A program made the position numbers and the translations under genes. The notes beneath the pieces are model-generated. The model had not been told where the DNA came from. It was given only the letters and a program-made list of their open reading frames with translations, and searched no databases. 64,000 bases of DNA from an uncultured Oscillospiraceae bacterium (lineage in GTDB: Bacteria > Bacillota > Clostridia > Oscillospirales > Oscillospiraceae), in the NCBI GenBank assembly GCA_910587345.1, contig CAJUKH010000013.1:62001-126000 (forward strand), in the 5' to 3' direction. Shown here in pieces: positions 1-7,914 of this stretch (position 1 is the stretch's first letter; each line of letters begins with the position of its first letter).

Positions 1-398
1 ACCGCTTCCTTCAGGATGGCGTTGGCCGTGGTGAACAGGCCGGGAATGGCAATAGCGTTTGTGAGGTCGTGCTTCAGATCCACCGTGGTCTCACCACCGT
101 AGAGCCAGGCGTCAAGGGCCTGTTCTGCGATGACCAGAAGGCAGCCGTCCCCCTCCTTGACTGGGAAGACCACTCCGGCCGCCGCCGTCCGGCTGTACGG
201 GAAGACTACTGGCACCCCGGAGATAGCCGGGTACTCCAGCTCGACTCCCGTCCCCGTCTTGAACTTCCCGGTAGGAAGGACGGTAGCAAGACCGGTGGAG
301 GCATCCAGCGTCTTGATGGTGCCGGGCATGGCTGTATGCACATCGCTCAGTAGGTCTCGCACCGTGTCTTTCACCGCCTGGACAAACTCACTGTTCAT
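1..398 (-). CDS. Gp138-like baseplate spike protein (partial, C-terminus off window)
   Basis: The ATG at 398-396 overlaps the TAA of the upstream hub gene (TAATG), and the frame stays open to the left edge. The product begins MNSEFVQAVKDTVRDLLSDV and continues with short beta-strand-rich stretches typical of the OB-fold N-terminal domain of phage Gp138/gpV membrane-puncturing spikes. In the family the trimeric spike sits at the tip of the tail tube below the hub and pierces the cell envelope. Its place directly after the hub gene supports this. About 132 residues are visible. The needle domain would lie outside the window. Confidence 0.75.
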   Translation of the reverse strand, partial: MNSEFVQAVKDTVRDLLSDVHTAMPGTIKTLDASTGLATVLPTGKFKTGTGVELEYPAISGVPVVFPYSRTAAAGVVFPVKEGDGCLLVIAEQALDAWLYGGETTVDLKHDLTNAIAIPGLFTTANAILKEA

Positions 399-1255
399 TA
401 CTTCACCTCCAAAAGCTGGGCGGTGCAAGTCCACTCACCGTCCAGGTTGTCGCCGTCCATTGAGAGCTTCGCCACCCTGAAGTTGCCTGTGACGGTCTTG
501 CTCTCCAGCCGCACATAGTCGTTTACTCCGATGGCACCGTTCATAAAGTACCTTACCTCCCACCCGATCTGGGCGTCCTTCTCGGCGGTGCTGGAGGCGA
601 TGGAGACCCGCTTGGGGATGTCGAGCAGCCCGGAGCTGGCGTCCAGTAGGTAGACCCTGGTACTGATAGGCTCATTCGGTTTCGTAACCTGGAGGACGCC
701 GTTCTGGAGTGTCCAGACCAGGCCACACGACCCACAAATCTTTGAGAGGGCCACCTTTGCCGCTCCGACGTAGCTGTACCCATTCGGGAAGTCGATAAAC
801 GATGCTTTCTCGGAGATGGCGACCGCCACCCCCATCTTTGTGGCGGCATCCTCGATGATTCGCTTCCCATTGATGACCCCAACATAGGACAAGGTGATGT
901 AGGTGTCCCGGAGAGCCGCCCGTCCATCCGAGACTTCAATCTCTGTTAGGGTGTCCGCCCCGTCCTTCTGGGTACAAACATGGGTCACGTTCCCGGCGAA
1001 GATTACCGGCATATTTGACCCATACCCTGCCCGGAGGGTGACGGTGCAATCCTTCTGATCCAGAATGGCAAGCTGCGCCGGTGAGAGGTTCCAGACAGAA
1101 ATCTTGCTGGTGTTCGGCTCCTCGGCATCGGTCTTGTCAAGGGAGAAAGCGACGTGGAGAGCCACACCCAGGTTCGGCTTTACTTCTCCCACCTCAAAGC
1201 CGCTTCCCCCAGGAACTCCGGCGACAAGCCTATACTGTCGGTCAAACTGTTCCAT
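398..1255 (-). CDS. Baseplate hub protein (gpD/gp27-like)
   Basis: A 285-residue protein rich in beta strands. An N-terminal part (about 1-110) contains a tail-tube-like fold signature (FSLDKTDAEEPNTSKISVWNL), and a later section reads DGRAALRDTYITLSY. Proteins of this type form the trimeric hub that joins tail tube to spike in contractile tails. The gene is followed by the Gp138-like spike with a 1-base stop/start overlap, as in many compact phage baseplate operons. Upstream it is separated from the other tail genes by a regulatory/accessory insert (1,319-2,418), which is unusual. The family assignment is by gene order and residue pattern. Confidence 0.7.
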   Translation of the reverse strand: MEQFDRQYRLVAGVPGGSGFEVGEVKPNLGVALHVAFSLDKTDAEEPNTSKISVWNLSPAQLAILDQKDCTVTLRAGYGSNMPVIFAGNVTHVCTQKDGADTLTEIEVSDGRAALRDTYITLSYVGVINGKRIIEDAATKMGVAVAISEKASFIDFPNGYSYVGAAKVALSKICGSCGLVWTLQNGVLQVTKPNEPISTRVYLLDASSGLLDIPKRVSIASSTAEKDAQIGWEVRYFMNGAIGVNDYVRLESKTVTGNFRVAKLSMDGDNLDGEWTCTAQLLEVK

Positions 1256-1318
1256 AGCAACCCCTCCATGAACGCAAAAAGGGAGCCGCCCGTAGGCGAC
1301 CCCCTCCTTGGCCCGATT

Positions 1319-1816
1319 TTACAGCCCTTGACGGACTGCCTTTTTCAGCATTAGCACGTCCAGCATGATTGCATCGAGCAGATCCTCAATTCCAGACGGC
1401 GTAGCATCTCTCTCCCCTTGAGGTTCCGGCGTCGGTTCCTCATAGCGGTACACCATCTCTCGACCGATGGCTTCCGCCCTGGGGATGAGGTCTTCCAGCA
1501 CCCAGACCTCAAACTCCTCGCTCGGCACTCCATGTTCCAGTAGCCGCTCCACTCCGTCTCGGTCAAAGCAGATGGCCTCCGATCTACCACGCTTACGCTT
1601 GGAGACCCACGGAACGAAGCGGCGATACTGCGGCCTGATCCCCGCACGGGCTATTGCTTTGGTCGGAGCCTCATACCCCATGCAAGCAGCCATATCCGAG
1701 GCGCAATAGAGAGGCGTACCGTCCGGCTCATAGACCACCCGGACGCTTCTGCGGCTGGAATCGGAGAAGACCATGCTGTTCTCGCCGGTTCTTTTGGTGG
1801 TAACTTTATCCCGCAT
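1319..1816 (-). CDS. BRO-N domain protein, antirepressor-like
   Basis: A 165-residue protein starting MRDKVTTKRTGENSMVFSDS. The ATG at 1816 overlaps the end of the upstream small gene. Residues about 20-110 match the BRO-N fold pattern found in phage antirepressors: VRVVYEPDGTPLYCASDMAACMGY, then KAIARAG, then a Trp/Leu-rich stretch before EEFEVWVLEDLIPRAEAIG. BRO-N domains bind DNA. Short phage forms often act as antirepressors or unknown regulators. The gene sits in a two-gene accessory insert between the plug and hub genes, behind its own promoter with operator-like sites, so it may be expressed separately from the late operon. The role as antirepressor is inference. Confidence 0.75.
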   Translation of the reverse strand: MRDKVTTKRTGENSMVFSDSSRRSVRVVYEPDGTPLYCASDMAACMGYEAPTKAIARAGIRPQYRRFVPWVSKRKRGRSEAICFDRDGVERLLEHGVPSEEFEVWVLEDLIPRAEAIGREMVYRYEEPTPEPQGERDATPSGIEDLLDAIMLDVLMLKKAVRQGL

Positions 1817-2012
1817 GGGCGTCACCCCCGTAAAAAGCGGCATCCAGCCCAGCCATCCGCTTCTGGAAAAGGTCTCGCAACAGGTAGAAGCTCCTTTCCA
1901 GGTGTTCCCGGCAGATCTCCGGCTTCCCGACCACAGCCTCATCCATCATGTAGAGCATCGTGCCCACGTCCCGCATCCCCTGGATGCTGTTTTCTACTTC
2001 CTGAGTATTCAT
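1806..2012 (-). CDS. Small acidic accessory protein, unknown
   Basis: A 68-residue product beginning MNTQEVENSIQGMRDVG. This start was chosen because GGAGGGAGCT lies just upstream. An in-frame ATG four codons earlier overlaps that ribosome site. The protein is predicted all-helical, with no cysteine pairs or membrane segment. It is the first gene of the accessory insert and overlaps the BRO-N gene by 11 bases, so the two are probably co-translated. The promoter at 2188-2215 lies about 175 bases upstream. I do not recognise the family. Confidence 0.6.
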   Translation of the reverse strand: MNTQEVENSIQGMRDVGTMLYMMDEAVVGKPEICREHLERSFYLLRDLFQKRMAGLDAAFYGGDAHAG

Positions 2013-2187
2013 AGCTCCCTCCATTCAAAATTTTACTTGAACGGAGCTGGGAGCTGTGCTATAATCACTTCACTGGCAAACAGCTCCGTTCGGATTTAAC
2101 ATCCGGCCGAGCTACCAGAGCTTCGAGGCGGTGTACTTGTAGTGGGGTGCGCCGCCTCCCCTTTTTGCCCTTCCCGGTGTCATCTTC

Positions 2188-2215
2188 ATTCTAACAGACC
2201 CGCCTCTGGTGACAA
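2188..2215 (-). promoter_or_regulatory. Sigma-70-type promoter of accessory insert
   Basis: On the minus strand: TTGTCA (2215-2210), a 16-bp spacer, TAGAAT (2193-2188). Spacer and -10 are nearly identical to those of the promoter at 21,552-21,579; shared core CATTCTAACAGACCCGC on the + strand. It would drive 1806-2012 and the BRO-N gene. Confidence 0.65.
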
Positions 2216-2221
2216 GCGATG

Positions 2222-2266
2222 TTACCAAATTGGACAGCGAAAAAATGAAAATTACCGAATGGGTAA
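2222..2266. promoter_or_regulatory. Paired repressor operators, 30 bp apart
   Basis: A perfect palindrome TTACC-GAATG-GGTAA lies at 2252-2266, and a degenerate copy TTACC-AAATT-GGACA at 2222-2236. The centre-to-centre distance is exactly 30 bp. The same perfect site occurs five more times in the prophage, including twice at the lysogeny switch, where the spacing is again 30 bp. The pair lies just upstream of the -35 element at 2210-2215. Confidence 0.7.
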
Positions 2267-2315
2267 GCCGTCAGCGCAAGCTGGCGGCCTTTTCTTTCCC
2301 CTGTTAAGGGGAAAG
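2267..2315 (+). terminator. Tandem hairpins, possible intrinsic terminator on + strand
   Basis: A 9-bp stem (GCCGTCAGC / GCTGGCGGC) with a GCAA loop at 2267-2288 is followed by CCTTTTCTTT. A second 8-bp stem (CTTTCCCC / GGGGAAAG) lies at 2294-2315. No + strand gene ends here, so the first could stop antisense reading into the structural operon, or the hairpins may simply be mRNA structure. This is part of a gene-free stretch, 2013-2418, that otherwise holds the promoter, the operators and the inverted repeat at 2368-2413. Confidence 0.4.
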
Positions 2316-2367
2316 AGGTACTATATTGGTTATGGTTATGGTATTGGTTCTGGTTACAGGTGGATTA

Positions 2368-2413
2368 TCCGGTGGAGCGTCCGTATGGATTGTCCGATGG
2401 ACGCTCCACCGGA
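2368..2413. repeat. Perfect 15-bp inverted repeat with 16-bp loop
   Basis: TCCGGTGGAGCGTCC at 2368-2382 is exactly reversed at 2399-2413, six bases past the stop of the plug gene. On the minus strand no T-run follows, so a classical terminator is not supported. Just left, 2326-2356 contains short repeats of the type GGTTATGGTT and ATTGGT. It may stabilise the 3' end of the tail-gene mRNA or slow polymerase. Confidence 0.6.
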
Positions 2414-2418
2414 CTGTC

Positions 2419-2736
2419 CTAATCTGTCAGGTCGGACAGCGGGATGAAGACAAACCGTGCGGCCTTGGTATTAAAGGCTTCCCGCCCGATTTGAGCCAAA
2501 TCTGTGACTGCCCCGAATATCCCTTTCGGGAGGTCGAGTCCGTCGTAGAAAAAGGTCAGCGGGAAGTTGGGCACGATCTTGCACATCGTCAGGATGGGTG
2601 TCTCTTCATTGTCATACACCCCAAAGGCCCAGTAGTCCTCCCTCGCATTGTAGGTGAACCGAAGCAGAACCTCTCGGTCTTCCAGCACCACACGGGAAAA
2701 ACTGTCGTTGTGGTCTGGAACGTCAATGTAAAGCAT
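2419..2736 (-). CDS. Baseplate plug protein (Pam3 gp18-like)
   Basis: A 105-residue product starting MLYIDVPDHNDSFSRVVLED. This ATG has GGAGGTGTCGCCT ahead of it. A GTG three codons earlier would overlap the ribosome site. The pattern LLRFTYNAREDYWAFGVYD and the C-terminal PLTFFYDGLDLP match the small plug/adaptor proteins that lie between tape measure and hub in simple contractile tails (cyanophage Pam3 type). Position between the Dit-like gene and the hub fits. The accessory insert separates it from the hub gene. Confidence 0.7.
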   Translation of the reverse strand: MLYIDVPDHNDSFSRVVLEDREVLLRFTYNAREDYWAFGVYDNEETPILTMCKIVPNFPLTFFYDGLDLPKGIFGAVTDLAQIGREAFNTKAARFVFIPLSDLTD

Positions 2737-2873
2737 AGGCGACACCTCCGATTTTGGAATGAACTGTACTACCCGCTGGTAGGCCCATAAAGTAGGCTGG
2801 ATTCGTTTTGTCTAATTCTTGGGGGTAGATTGATGTCTCTCCCTCAAAGGGGCTGGAAAAGCCTTATAAGCCC

Positions 2874-3461
2874 CTATTTGAACAGGCCAACGGTGTCAGC
2901 CAGTCCGTACAGGATCGAGGAGGTCTTCTTGCCCTCCTCTTTGGACTCCTTCTTGGAACCAGAGTTTTTTCCGGAAGCCGTCGTGGAGGTGCTGGCCGTC
3001 CCAGCGTTGGTGCCGGTGGCCCCTCCTCTTGGAAACGAGATTGTCACGGTGACGGTCTTTGCCGATGTAACCCTCACCTGCTTGAGCTGGATGGGGATTT
3101 CATAGGCATAGCCGGTCTCGGCGGACTTGGCAATGTTCATGGAGACGATAGCCATGTTGGGCCAGCTCCCGTCCGTGGTGCGGAACGTGACCAGCTCCCT
3201 GGCGAAGTAGAGACGCTTCAGCTCCTCCACCACAGCAGCAGCGTTCCGAGTCTTCCCGAAACGCTGCTGCCATGTGACCGGGGTGTTGCTGATGAAGACG
3301 GTGATGTCCAGTGGCGTGGCCTTCAGGATGATGCTGTCCGAGACGCTGTACCCCTCTTCTGTGGGGTACTCCGGCGCATCGGCCTGGTAGCTCTCCGACT
3401 GACCGATGAGGACATCGAACTCGATGCCGTTGATACTGGCTGGCATTTTCGCTCTTGACAT
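2874..3461 (-). CDS. Dit-like baseplate/tail protein
   Basis: A 195-residue protein beginning MSRAKMPASINGIEFDVLIG. The N-terminal ~125 residues resemble the Dit-like phage tail N-terminal domain (FDVLIGQSESYQADAPEYP, then TPVTWQQRFGKTRN and VTFRTTDGSWPNMAI), which forms the collar joining tube and baseplate. After about residue 145 comes a low-complexity Ser/Thr/Gly/Lys-rich linker and a short hydrophobic tail. It starts 6 bases after the tape-measure gene ends. In Pam3-like tails a protein in this position caps the tape measure. The 128-base gap after it shows no clear terminator. Confidence 0.7.
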   Translation of the reverse strand: MSRAKMPASINGIEFDVLIGQSESYQADAPEYPTEEGYSVSDSIILKATPLDITVFISNTPVTWQQRFGKTRNAAAVVEELKRLYFARELVTFRTTDGSWPNMAIVSMNIAKSAETGYAYEIPIQLKQVRVTSAKTVTVTISFPRGGATGTNAGTASTSTTASGKNSGSKKESKEEGKKTSSILYGLADTVGLFK

Positions 3462-3467
3462 ACCCTA

Positions 3468-5687
3468 TCACCTCGCCATCTGGAGGGCACGGGCCATGTA
3501 GCCCGTGGCGTCCTCTGCGGACTTCTGCATGGTCTCTGCCCCCTTCTTCTGGGCCTGGGGGCTGGAGCCGGAAAAGCTGTTCTGGATGTAGACATTCTGG
3601 ACAACGGAGCGGTTGCTGGCCGCCATAGCCAGGGAGCCGGTGGAGCCGTTCGGCATGAGCTTGGCGACAAAGGCATTAAGGGCCGAGGTGAAGATGGAGA
3701 ACAGCTTGCTCTCCGGGGCCACAATCTCGCCCTCTCTGGGGTTGTCGCCCACGACCGCCAGCCTGGGGCTGTTGGCCTTCAGATAGCCGCCCTGCGCCAG
3801 CAGCGGGATGTGGGGGATGTCGAATCCGAACTTCTTGCCTCCAACGAAGGGAACCCAGTCCGGGATGTCAAAGCTCAGGCTGTTCATGGCATCGATGAGC
3901 TGATTCAGGAACCCGATGATGCCGTTGATGGGGGCCTTCACAATATTCACCAGGGCGTTGAACACGTTGCTGACGGTCTCCTTGATACTCTCGAAGATCC
4001 CAGCCACCGTGTCCCTGACCGAAGTGAAGGCACCGACAATGGTGTCCCAAATCTTCTGGACGATGCCGGAGATGAACCCCCAAATCACGTTGAACACGCT
4101 GGAGATGACGTTCCAGATGGACTCCAGCACGGTGCTGACGATATTCACCAGCCCGTTCCAAAGGTCGGAGAACAGAGCCTTGATGTTCTCCCAGAAGGCA
4201 CCCCAGTCCCCGGCAAATAGGGCCGAGAACACGGCAAAGAGGTCGGTAAGCACATCGAAGACTGTACTGAAGATAGCCTTGATGTTGTTCCACACCCCTT
4301 GGAACGCCGTCATAATGGTGCTTCCCCATGTGTCCCAAAACGCCTTCAGAGCGTTGAAGACTGTCTCTGCTACCGACTTTATGATACCCCAGACCGTGGA
4401 AAGGACATTTTTGATCCCTGTCCAGATATTCGAGAACGCCGTCTTGATCTGTTCCCCGTGCTTCTCCCAAAACCGTTTCAGCCCCTCAAACACCGTGGTT
4501 GCAACGGCTTTGATGCCGTTCCAGGCTGCGGAGAGGACGTTTTTGATGACATTCCAGGTTGTAACGAGGAAATTCTTGACCTTGTTGAAGGCGTCCATGA
4601 TGGCTTTCCGGGCATTGTCAGCTCCGATACCAGCCTTGTCGAAGAGCGTCCCGATGATGGAGTCATCTCCCCGCATGAAGGCCAGGAAGTCCTCAATGAG
4701 CAGGGCCAGGACAGCTACAACAGCAATGATGGCAAAGGTCTTTGCACTTATGCCGCCGAGGAGTTTACTTACATTCTTCAACCCATCCGTGAGCTTCTTG
4801 AAGTTCAGGATCAGGAAGAGCGTTCCAAGCGTCCCGGCCAGTACAGCCAGCAGCCGTTCAGATCCGCCGACCCTTTTTGCGAAGTCGCTCACCTTCTGGG
4901 TTGCGTCTCTGAGCATCGTCACCAGCCTACCGCCGAAGGACAACACCTTCTGGAAGGTCGGCATAAAGAACTGCCCGATGATGGTCTTCAGTTCCTTCAG
5001 CTTGGCCTGGAAACTCTTGGCAGTGCTGGCGTAGGAGCCGAGGGAGCGTTCACAGTCTCCGATGGCATCCGGGCTTTGGCTCAGAATGGCTTGGTAGTTG
5101 ACCTGCATCTTCGTGAGCTGATCCAGGGAGTTATAGGTGCCCTTCAGTCCCATGGAGAGCATGGCCTGTTCCCTGGTGCTGTCGTTCAGAACGGCACCGA
5201 GCCGCTTTGCGGACTCGGACTCGCCCATGACGGCCTTGGTCATCGCTTCAACCGCCGAGGTTTCGTCGATGTTAGCAAAGGAGGCCAGGTCGAGGGCAAG
5301 GGTCGTCATCTGCTTGGACAGGTCGGCACCGGCCTCTCTGGTCATGCCAAAACCGACCAGCAGGTTTTGCTGGTCGGCCAGGTAGCTCTTGATGTCGTTC
5401 TTGTTCCGCCCGATGGCGTCGGCGTAGGACTGCGCCCAGTCCTCCACATCATCCGTCATGCCCTGAAAGACAACATCGAACTTGTTTTGCATCTCCTCGA
5501 CCTCGGAGGATAGAGCCACACAGTCCTTGATGCCCTTGGCAATACCGGTAATGGAGAGACCTACGCCGATGGCTCCGAGAACCTTCGTGGCCTTGTTCTT
5601 GAAGTCTGCAACACCCTTCTCGGCCTTTTTGAACGAGGCATCGTCCACATCGAAGCCCAGGGCAATGGCAATGTCACGAATCGTCAC
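3468..5687 (-). CDS. Tail tape measure protein
   Basis: 739 residues starting with GTG, whose last two bases overlap the TGA of the frameshifted tail-chaperone frame. The order is an N-terminal soluble coil region (VDDASFKKAEKGVADFKNKA), hydrophobic helices near 35-50 and 310-340, a long middle part (about 360-600) of tryptophan-marked helical repeats such as WNVIKNVLSAAWNGIKA and IWTGIKNVLSTVWGIIK, then a Gly/Pro-containing C-terminus. The protein sets tail length. At about 1.5 angstrom per residue this predicts a tail near 110 nm. It lies directly after the tail chaperone, the standard position. Confidence 0.95.
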   Translation of the reverse strand: MTIRDIAIALGFDVDDASFKKAEKGVADFKNKATKVLGAIGVGLSITGIAKGIKDCVALSSEVEEMQNKFDVVFQGMTDDVEDWAQSYADAIGRNKNDIKSYLADQQNLLVGFGMTREAGADLSKQMTTLALDLASFANIDETSAVEAMTKAVMGESESAKRLGAVLNDSTREQAMLSMGLKGTYNSLDQLTKMQVNYQAILSQSPDAIGDCERSLGSYASTAKSFQAKLKELKTIIGQFFMPTFQKVLSFGGRLVTMLRDATQKVSDFAKRVGGSERLLAVLAGTLGTLFLILNFKKLTDGLKNVSKLLGGISAKTFAIIAVVAVLALLIEDFLAFMRGDDSIIGTLFDKAGIGADNARKAIMDAFNKVKNFLVTTWNVIKNVLSAAWNGIKAVATTVFEGLKRFWEKHGEQIKTAFSNIWTGIKNVLSTVWGIIKSVAETVFNALKAFWDTWGSTIMTAFQGVWNNIKAIFSTVFDVLTDLFAVFSALFAGDWGAFWENIKALFSDLWNGLVNIVSTVLESIWNVISSVFNVIWGFISGIVQKIWDTIVGAFTSVRDTVAGIFESIKETVSNVFNALVNIVKAPINGIIGFLNQLIDAMNSLSFDIPDWVPFVGGKKFGFDIPHIPLLAQGGYLKANSPRLAVVGDNPREGEIVAPESKLFSIFTSALNAFVAKLMPNGSTGSLAMAASNRSVVQNVYIQNSFSGSSPQAQKKGAETMQKSAEDATGYMARALQMAR

Positions 5688-6384
5688 CGGCTATCCCTCC
5701 CTTCCTTGATTTCATCTAACCGGCACCGCTCTATGTCCTGATCCATTCGGTACAGGGCATAGAGCTTGAGGGCCTCATCCAGCGTATAGACCGTTTCCAG
5801 CTCTGTCTTGCTGGCAAGTCCCGCCTTGATGAGGGAGTACATTCTCAGTTCCAGCTCGGTGAACTGGCTTATGTCGAAGGTTCCGTAGTCTTCAACGAGT
5901 CCACCATCGCCAGCAGCTTCTCGGTGACACCGCCAAATCGGGCACCGAGTTTCGAGAAAAAACCGTTGTAGTTGAAGCGGATCACCTCGAAGGCCAGGAT
6001 GAACATATCCTGCGGCTCCCCGCAGAAAATCTCGTTTGCAAGGTCTTCATCCAGCGCGGCGGGGTCGTCCTCATCAGGAACATCTACGGTGATGTTCTTG
6101 TGGACAATGAGCAGCTTCTTGAGCATGGCCTCCACCCTGTCCCCGGAAACAGAGTTGAAGGCCCCGGTGATGGCCGGGGCCGCCTGATCCAGGTTGACAT
6201 CCAGAAGGCTGTCAGCCCCACCGCCAGTACCACCGCCCCCCAAGAAGGGGGCGATGGCACCGACAAGCGGAAGCAGGAAGGCCATCAGGTCGCCGGAGAT
6301 GTTGGTGGCTTTGAAGGCACTAAAAGGCCAGATGTAGAAGGTGTTACCCCCCACCTTGACCTTCTTGGGTTCGTGCATTTTCAT
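5684..6384 (-). CDS. Tail assembly chaperone, -1 frameshift product (GT form)
   Basis: The frame that begins at 6384 meets a slippery heptamer T TTT TTC at 5962-5956. Slipping back one base opens a second frame that runs without a stop to TGA at 5686-5684. The fusion would be 233 residues: 143 from the first frame and 90 from the second, the latter containing FDISQFTELELRMYSLIKAG and a helical C-terminus. This layout (short G form, long GT form, then tape measure) is the conserved recoding arrangement of tail chaperones in many phages. The second frame has no good ribosome site of its own, which supports frameshifting. Efficiency cannot be judged here. Confidence 0.8.
5869..6384 (-). CDS. Tail assembly chaperone, unshifted form (G form)
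   Basis: A 171-residue product beginning MKMHEPKKVKVGGNTFYIWP. A Gly-rich section near 50-65 (FLGGGGTGGGADSLLD) precedes a helical domain with an acidic segment (DVPDEDDPAALDEDLANEIF). Chaperones of this type coat the tape measure before tube polymerisation and are absent from the virion. It lies between the tube gene and the tape measure. The last 28 codons overlap the second frame used after the slip site at 5956-5962. Confidence 0.8.
   Translation of the reverse strand: MKMHEPKKVKVGGNTFYIWPFSAFKATNISGDLMAFLLPLVGAIAPFLGGGGTGGGADSLLDVNLDQAAPAITGAFNSVSGDRVEAMLKKLLIVHKNITVDVPDEDDPAALDEDLANEIFCGEPQDMFILAFEVIRFNYNGFFSKLGARFGGVTEKLLAMVDSLKTTEPST
5956..5962 (-). promoter_or_regulatory. Programmed -1 frameshift slippery site
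   Basis: On the minus strand the bases read T TTT TTC in the frame of the chaperone, which fits the X XXY YYZ rule. The -1 frame is blocked by a TGA about 30 bases upstream and is open for 90 codons downstream, so this is the only clear slip sequence in the usable overlap. Confidence 0.75.
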
Positions 6385-6395
6385 GGGCTTCCTCC

Positions 6396-6815
6396 TTACT
6401 CATCCATCGTGGCCGGGCCGGTCTCGATAGTCCATTCCTTGTTGTTGGTGTCCTTGCCGAAGGTGCGGGAAGTGGTCTTCTGCACCCAGGCGGCATCAGC
6501 GGAGAAGACAAGGCCGCCCCTCAGATCCTTGATGAGGATGGGGAACGTGCCCTCGCCGGTCTTGCGATCCTTGTTGTGCATCTTCTGGAGCCAGGAGTTG
6601 CTGGTGGCCCCCTGAAGCAGCGAGATTTTGACGGTGTACTGCTCGTTGGGGTCGATGGCACGGGCAACCTCGCCGTCGCACCCGGACTTCGAGGTGATAC
6701 CCTCGCCCTTCGCCTCGATTACGATGAAACTGTCATCGGCAAATCCGGTTACGGTGTGGTTGCCGAGGATGCAGATGACCTTTTTGGGGTCATAAGTGGT
6801 CGTTCTGCCTTCCAT
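6396..6815 (-). CDS. Tail tube protein (DUF3277-like)
   Basis: A 139-residue beta-rich protein starting MEGRTTTYDPKKVICILGNH. Features of the DUF3277 tube family include the N-terminal YDPKKV, TGFADDSFIVIE near 25-35, and the C-terminal GLVFSADAAWVQKTTSRTFG, followed by EWTIETGPA. The tube forms the inner channel through which DNA passes. The gene lies 13 bases after the sheath gene and just before the tail chaperone, the usual order in myovirus tail operons. Confidence 0.85.
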   Translation of the reverse strand: MEGRTTTYDPKKVICILGNHTVTGFADDSFIVIEAKGEGITSKSGCDGEVARAIDPNEQYTVKISLLQGATSNSWLQKMHNKDRKTGEGTFPILIKDLRGGLVFSADAAWVQKTTSRTFGKDTNNKEWTIETGPATMDE

Positions 6816-6828
6816 TTCTTACACCTCC

Positions 6829-7914
6829 TTACGAATACACCAGGTTGCCCTGGATCTTGGTGGCGTGGATAGCACCGGCCAGGCGGCCCGTGAACTTGCA
6901 GTTGTTCAGCACACGCTTTGCCTTCTCCTGGTCGGTGATGTTACTGGCCCTGGGGACAGAGGTGGCGTAGCCGGGAAGCTCCGTCCCCTCATCGTCATAG
7001 GCCGTCTGGTCGAGGCCGCCCTGCTTCTGGCCCTGCTTGAGAGAGGCGATCATGGCGTTCTCGATAAGGCCGATTCCGCCATCGTTGAACGGAATCTTGG
7101 GATTGGTGACAAAGAGGTTGTAGACCCGCTCCTGCATATCGCTGACCTGCCAGTCACGATAGCGGATAACGTCGATCCACTCACCGGCAATGACCTTGCC
7201 GTCCTTGGTGCAGCCCTTCCCCGCCACCTTGATGTAGTAGTTCAGGTTCTCGGACTCCAGGGTAGCGATGTCCTGACCCTTGAGGACAGACGGCTCGATG
7301 GTGGAGAGCTGCTTGAAGGCCCAGGTCTCCTCGCCGGGGGTGTAGCTCAGACCAACCGCCAGCATAGCCACATGGGAATACTGGTTGTTGACCGGCGTGT
7401 CGGTCTCATCGGGCGTGACCTTGCCGTAGATCCCCGCCGTACGGAAATACTGGGTGGTAACGGGGTTCTTCGTGGACAGCGTGGTGAACATGAAGAACTT
7501 GCTGTTCGCCTCCGTCCAGGCGGCGATGTCGTTGAACAGGCTCTCATCGACCCCAGCGGGGGCAATGGCCCACCACCCATCGGTGTCCTTGGCCCGATCC
7601 AGAGTCTCCGTGATGGCCTCCAGGCCGTCGTCCTTGGTCTTCTGGATGGCGATGTAGATTTTGCTGGGCGGCCGAGCCGAAGAAAAGGCCACCAGAGCGG
7701 CGATCCCAACAGGGTCGGCCCCATCTCCGATAGCCTTCCAGCCAGCATCGGTCACTTCGTCAATGCCGTTGTAGACCGCAACATCCGGGGGCGTCTTGGT
7801 GGCGTCCTTCGGAGCCGGGCCTACGATGAGCATGACGCCGAAATTGGCATTGCTCTGTGCAGGAGAGGAAATGTCAATCTGCACATTCACAATGGCGTCG
7901 AGATATTGGCTCAT
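6829..7914 (-). CDS. Tail sheath protein (DUF3383 family)
   Basis: 361 residues beginning MSQYLDAIVNVQIDISSPAQ. The N-terminal motif (VNVQIDISSPAQSNANFG), the central FAST-like strands (KIYIAIQKTKDD) and the C-terminal NYYIKVAGKGCTKDGKVIAG-EWIDVIRYRDW section are typical of DUF3383 contractile sheath proteins. Its presence shows that the phage is a myovirus. The sheath contracts to drive the tube through the envelope. It overlaps the neck terminator gene by 4 bases and shares its operon with the tube gene. Confidence 0.9.
   Translation of the reverse strand: MSQYLDAIVNVQIDISSPAQSNANFGVMLIVGPAPKDATKTPPDVAVYNGIDEVTDAGWKAIGDGADPVGIAALVAFSSARPPSKIYIAIQKTKDDGLEAITETLDRAKDTDGWWAIAPAGVDESLFNDIAAWTEANSKFFMFTTLSTKNPVTTQYFRTAGIYGKVTPDETDTPVNNQYSHVAMLAVGLSYTPGEETWAFKQLSTIEPSVLKGQDIATLESENLNYYIKVAGKGCTKDGKVIAGEWIDVIRYRDWQVSDMQERVYNLFVTNPKIPFNDGGIGLIENAMIASLKQGQKQGGLDQTAYDDEGTELPGYATSVPRASNITDQEKAKRVLNNCKFTGRLAGAIHATKIQGNLVYS

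Noticed and set aside
1816..1942. Longer N-terminus for the BRO-N protein
   Set aside because: The extra codons overlap the upstream gene in another frame, lack a ribosome site and do not match the BRO-N family.
2267..2315. End of an unseen + strand gene at the tandem hairpins
   Set aside because: No + strand frame with a start site and coding pattern precedes them; the + frames here are shadows of minus strand genes.
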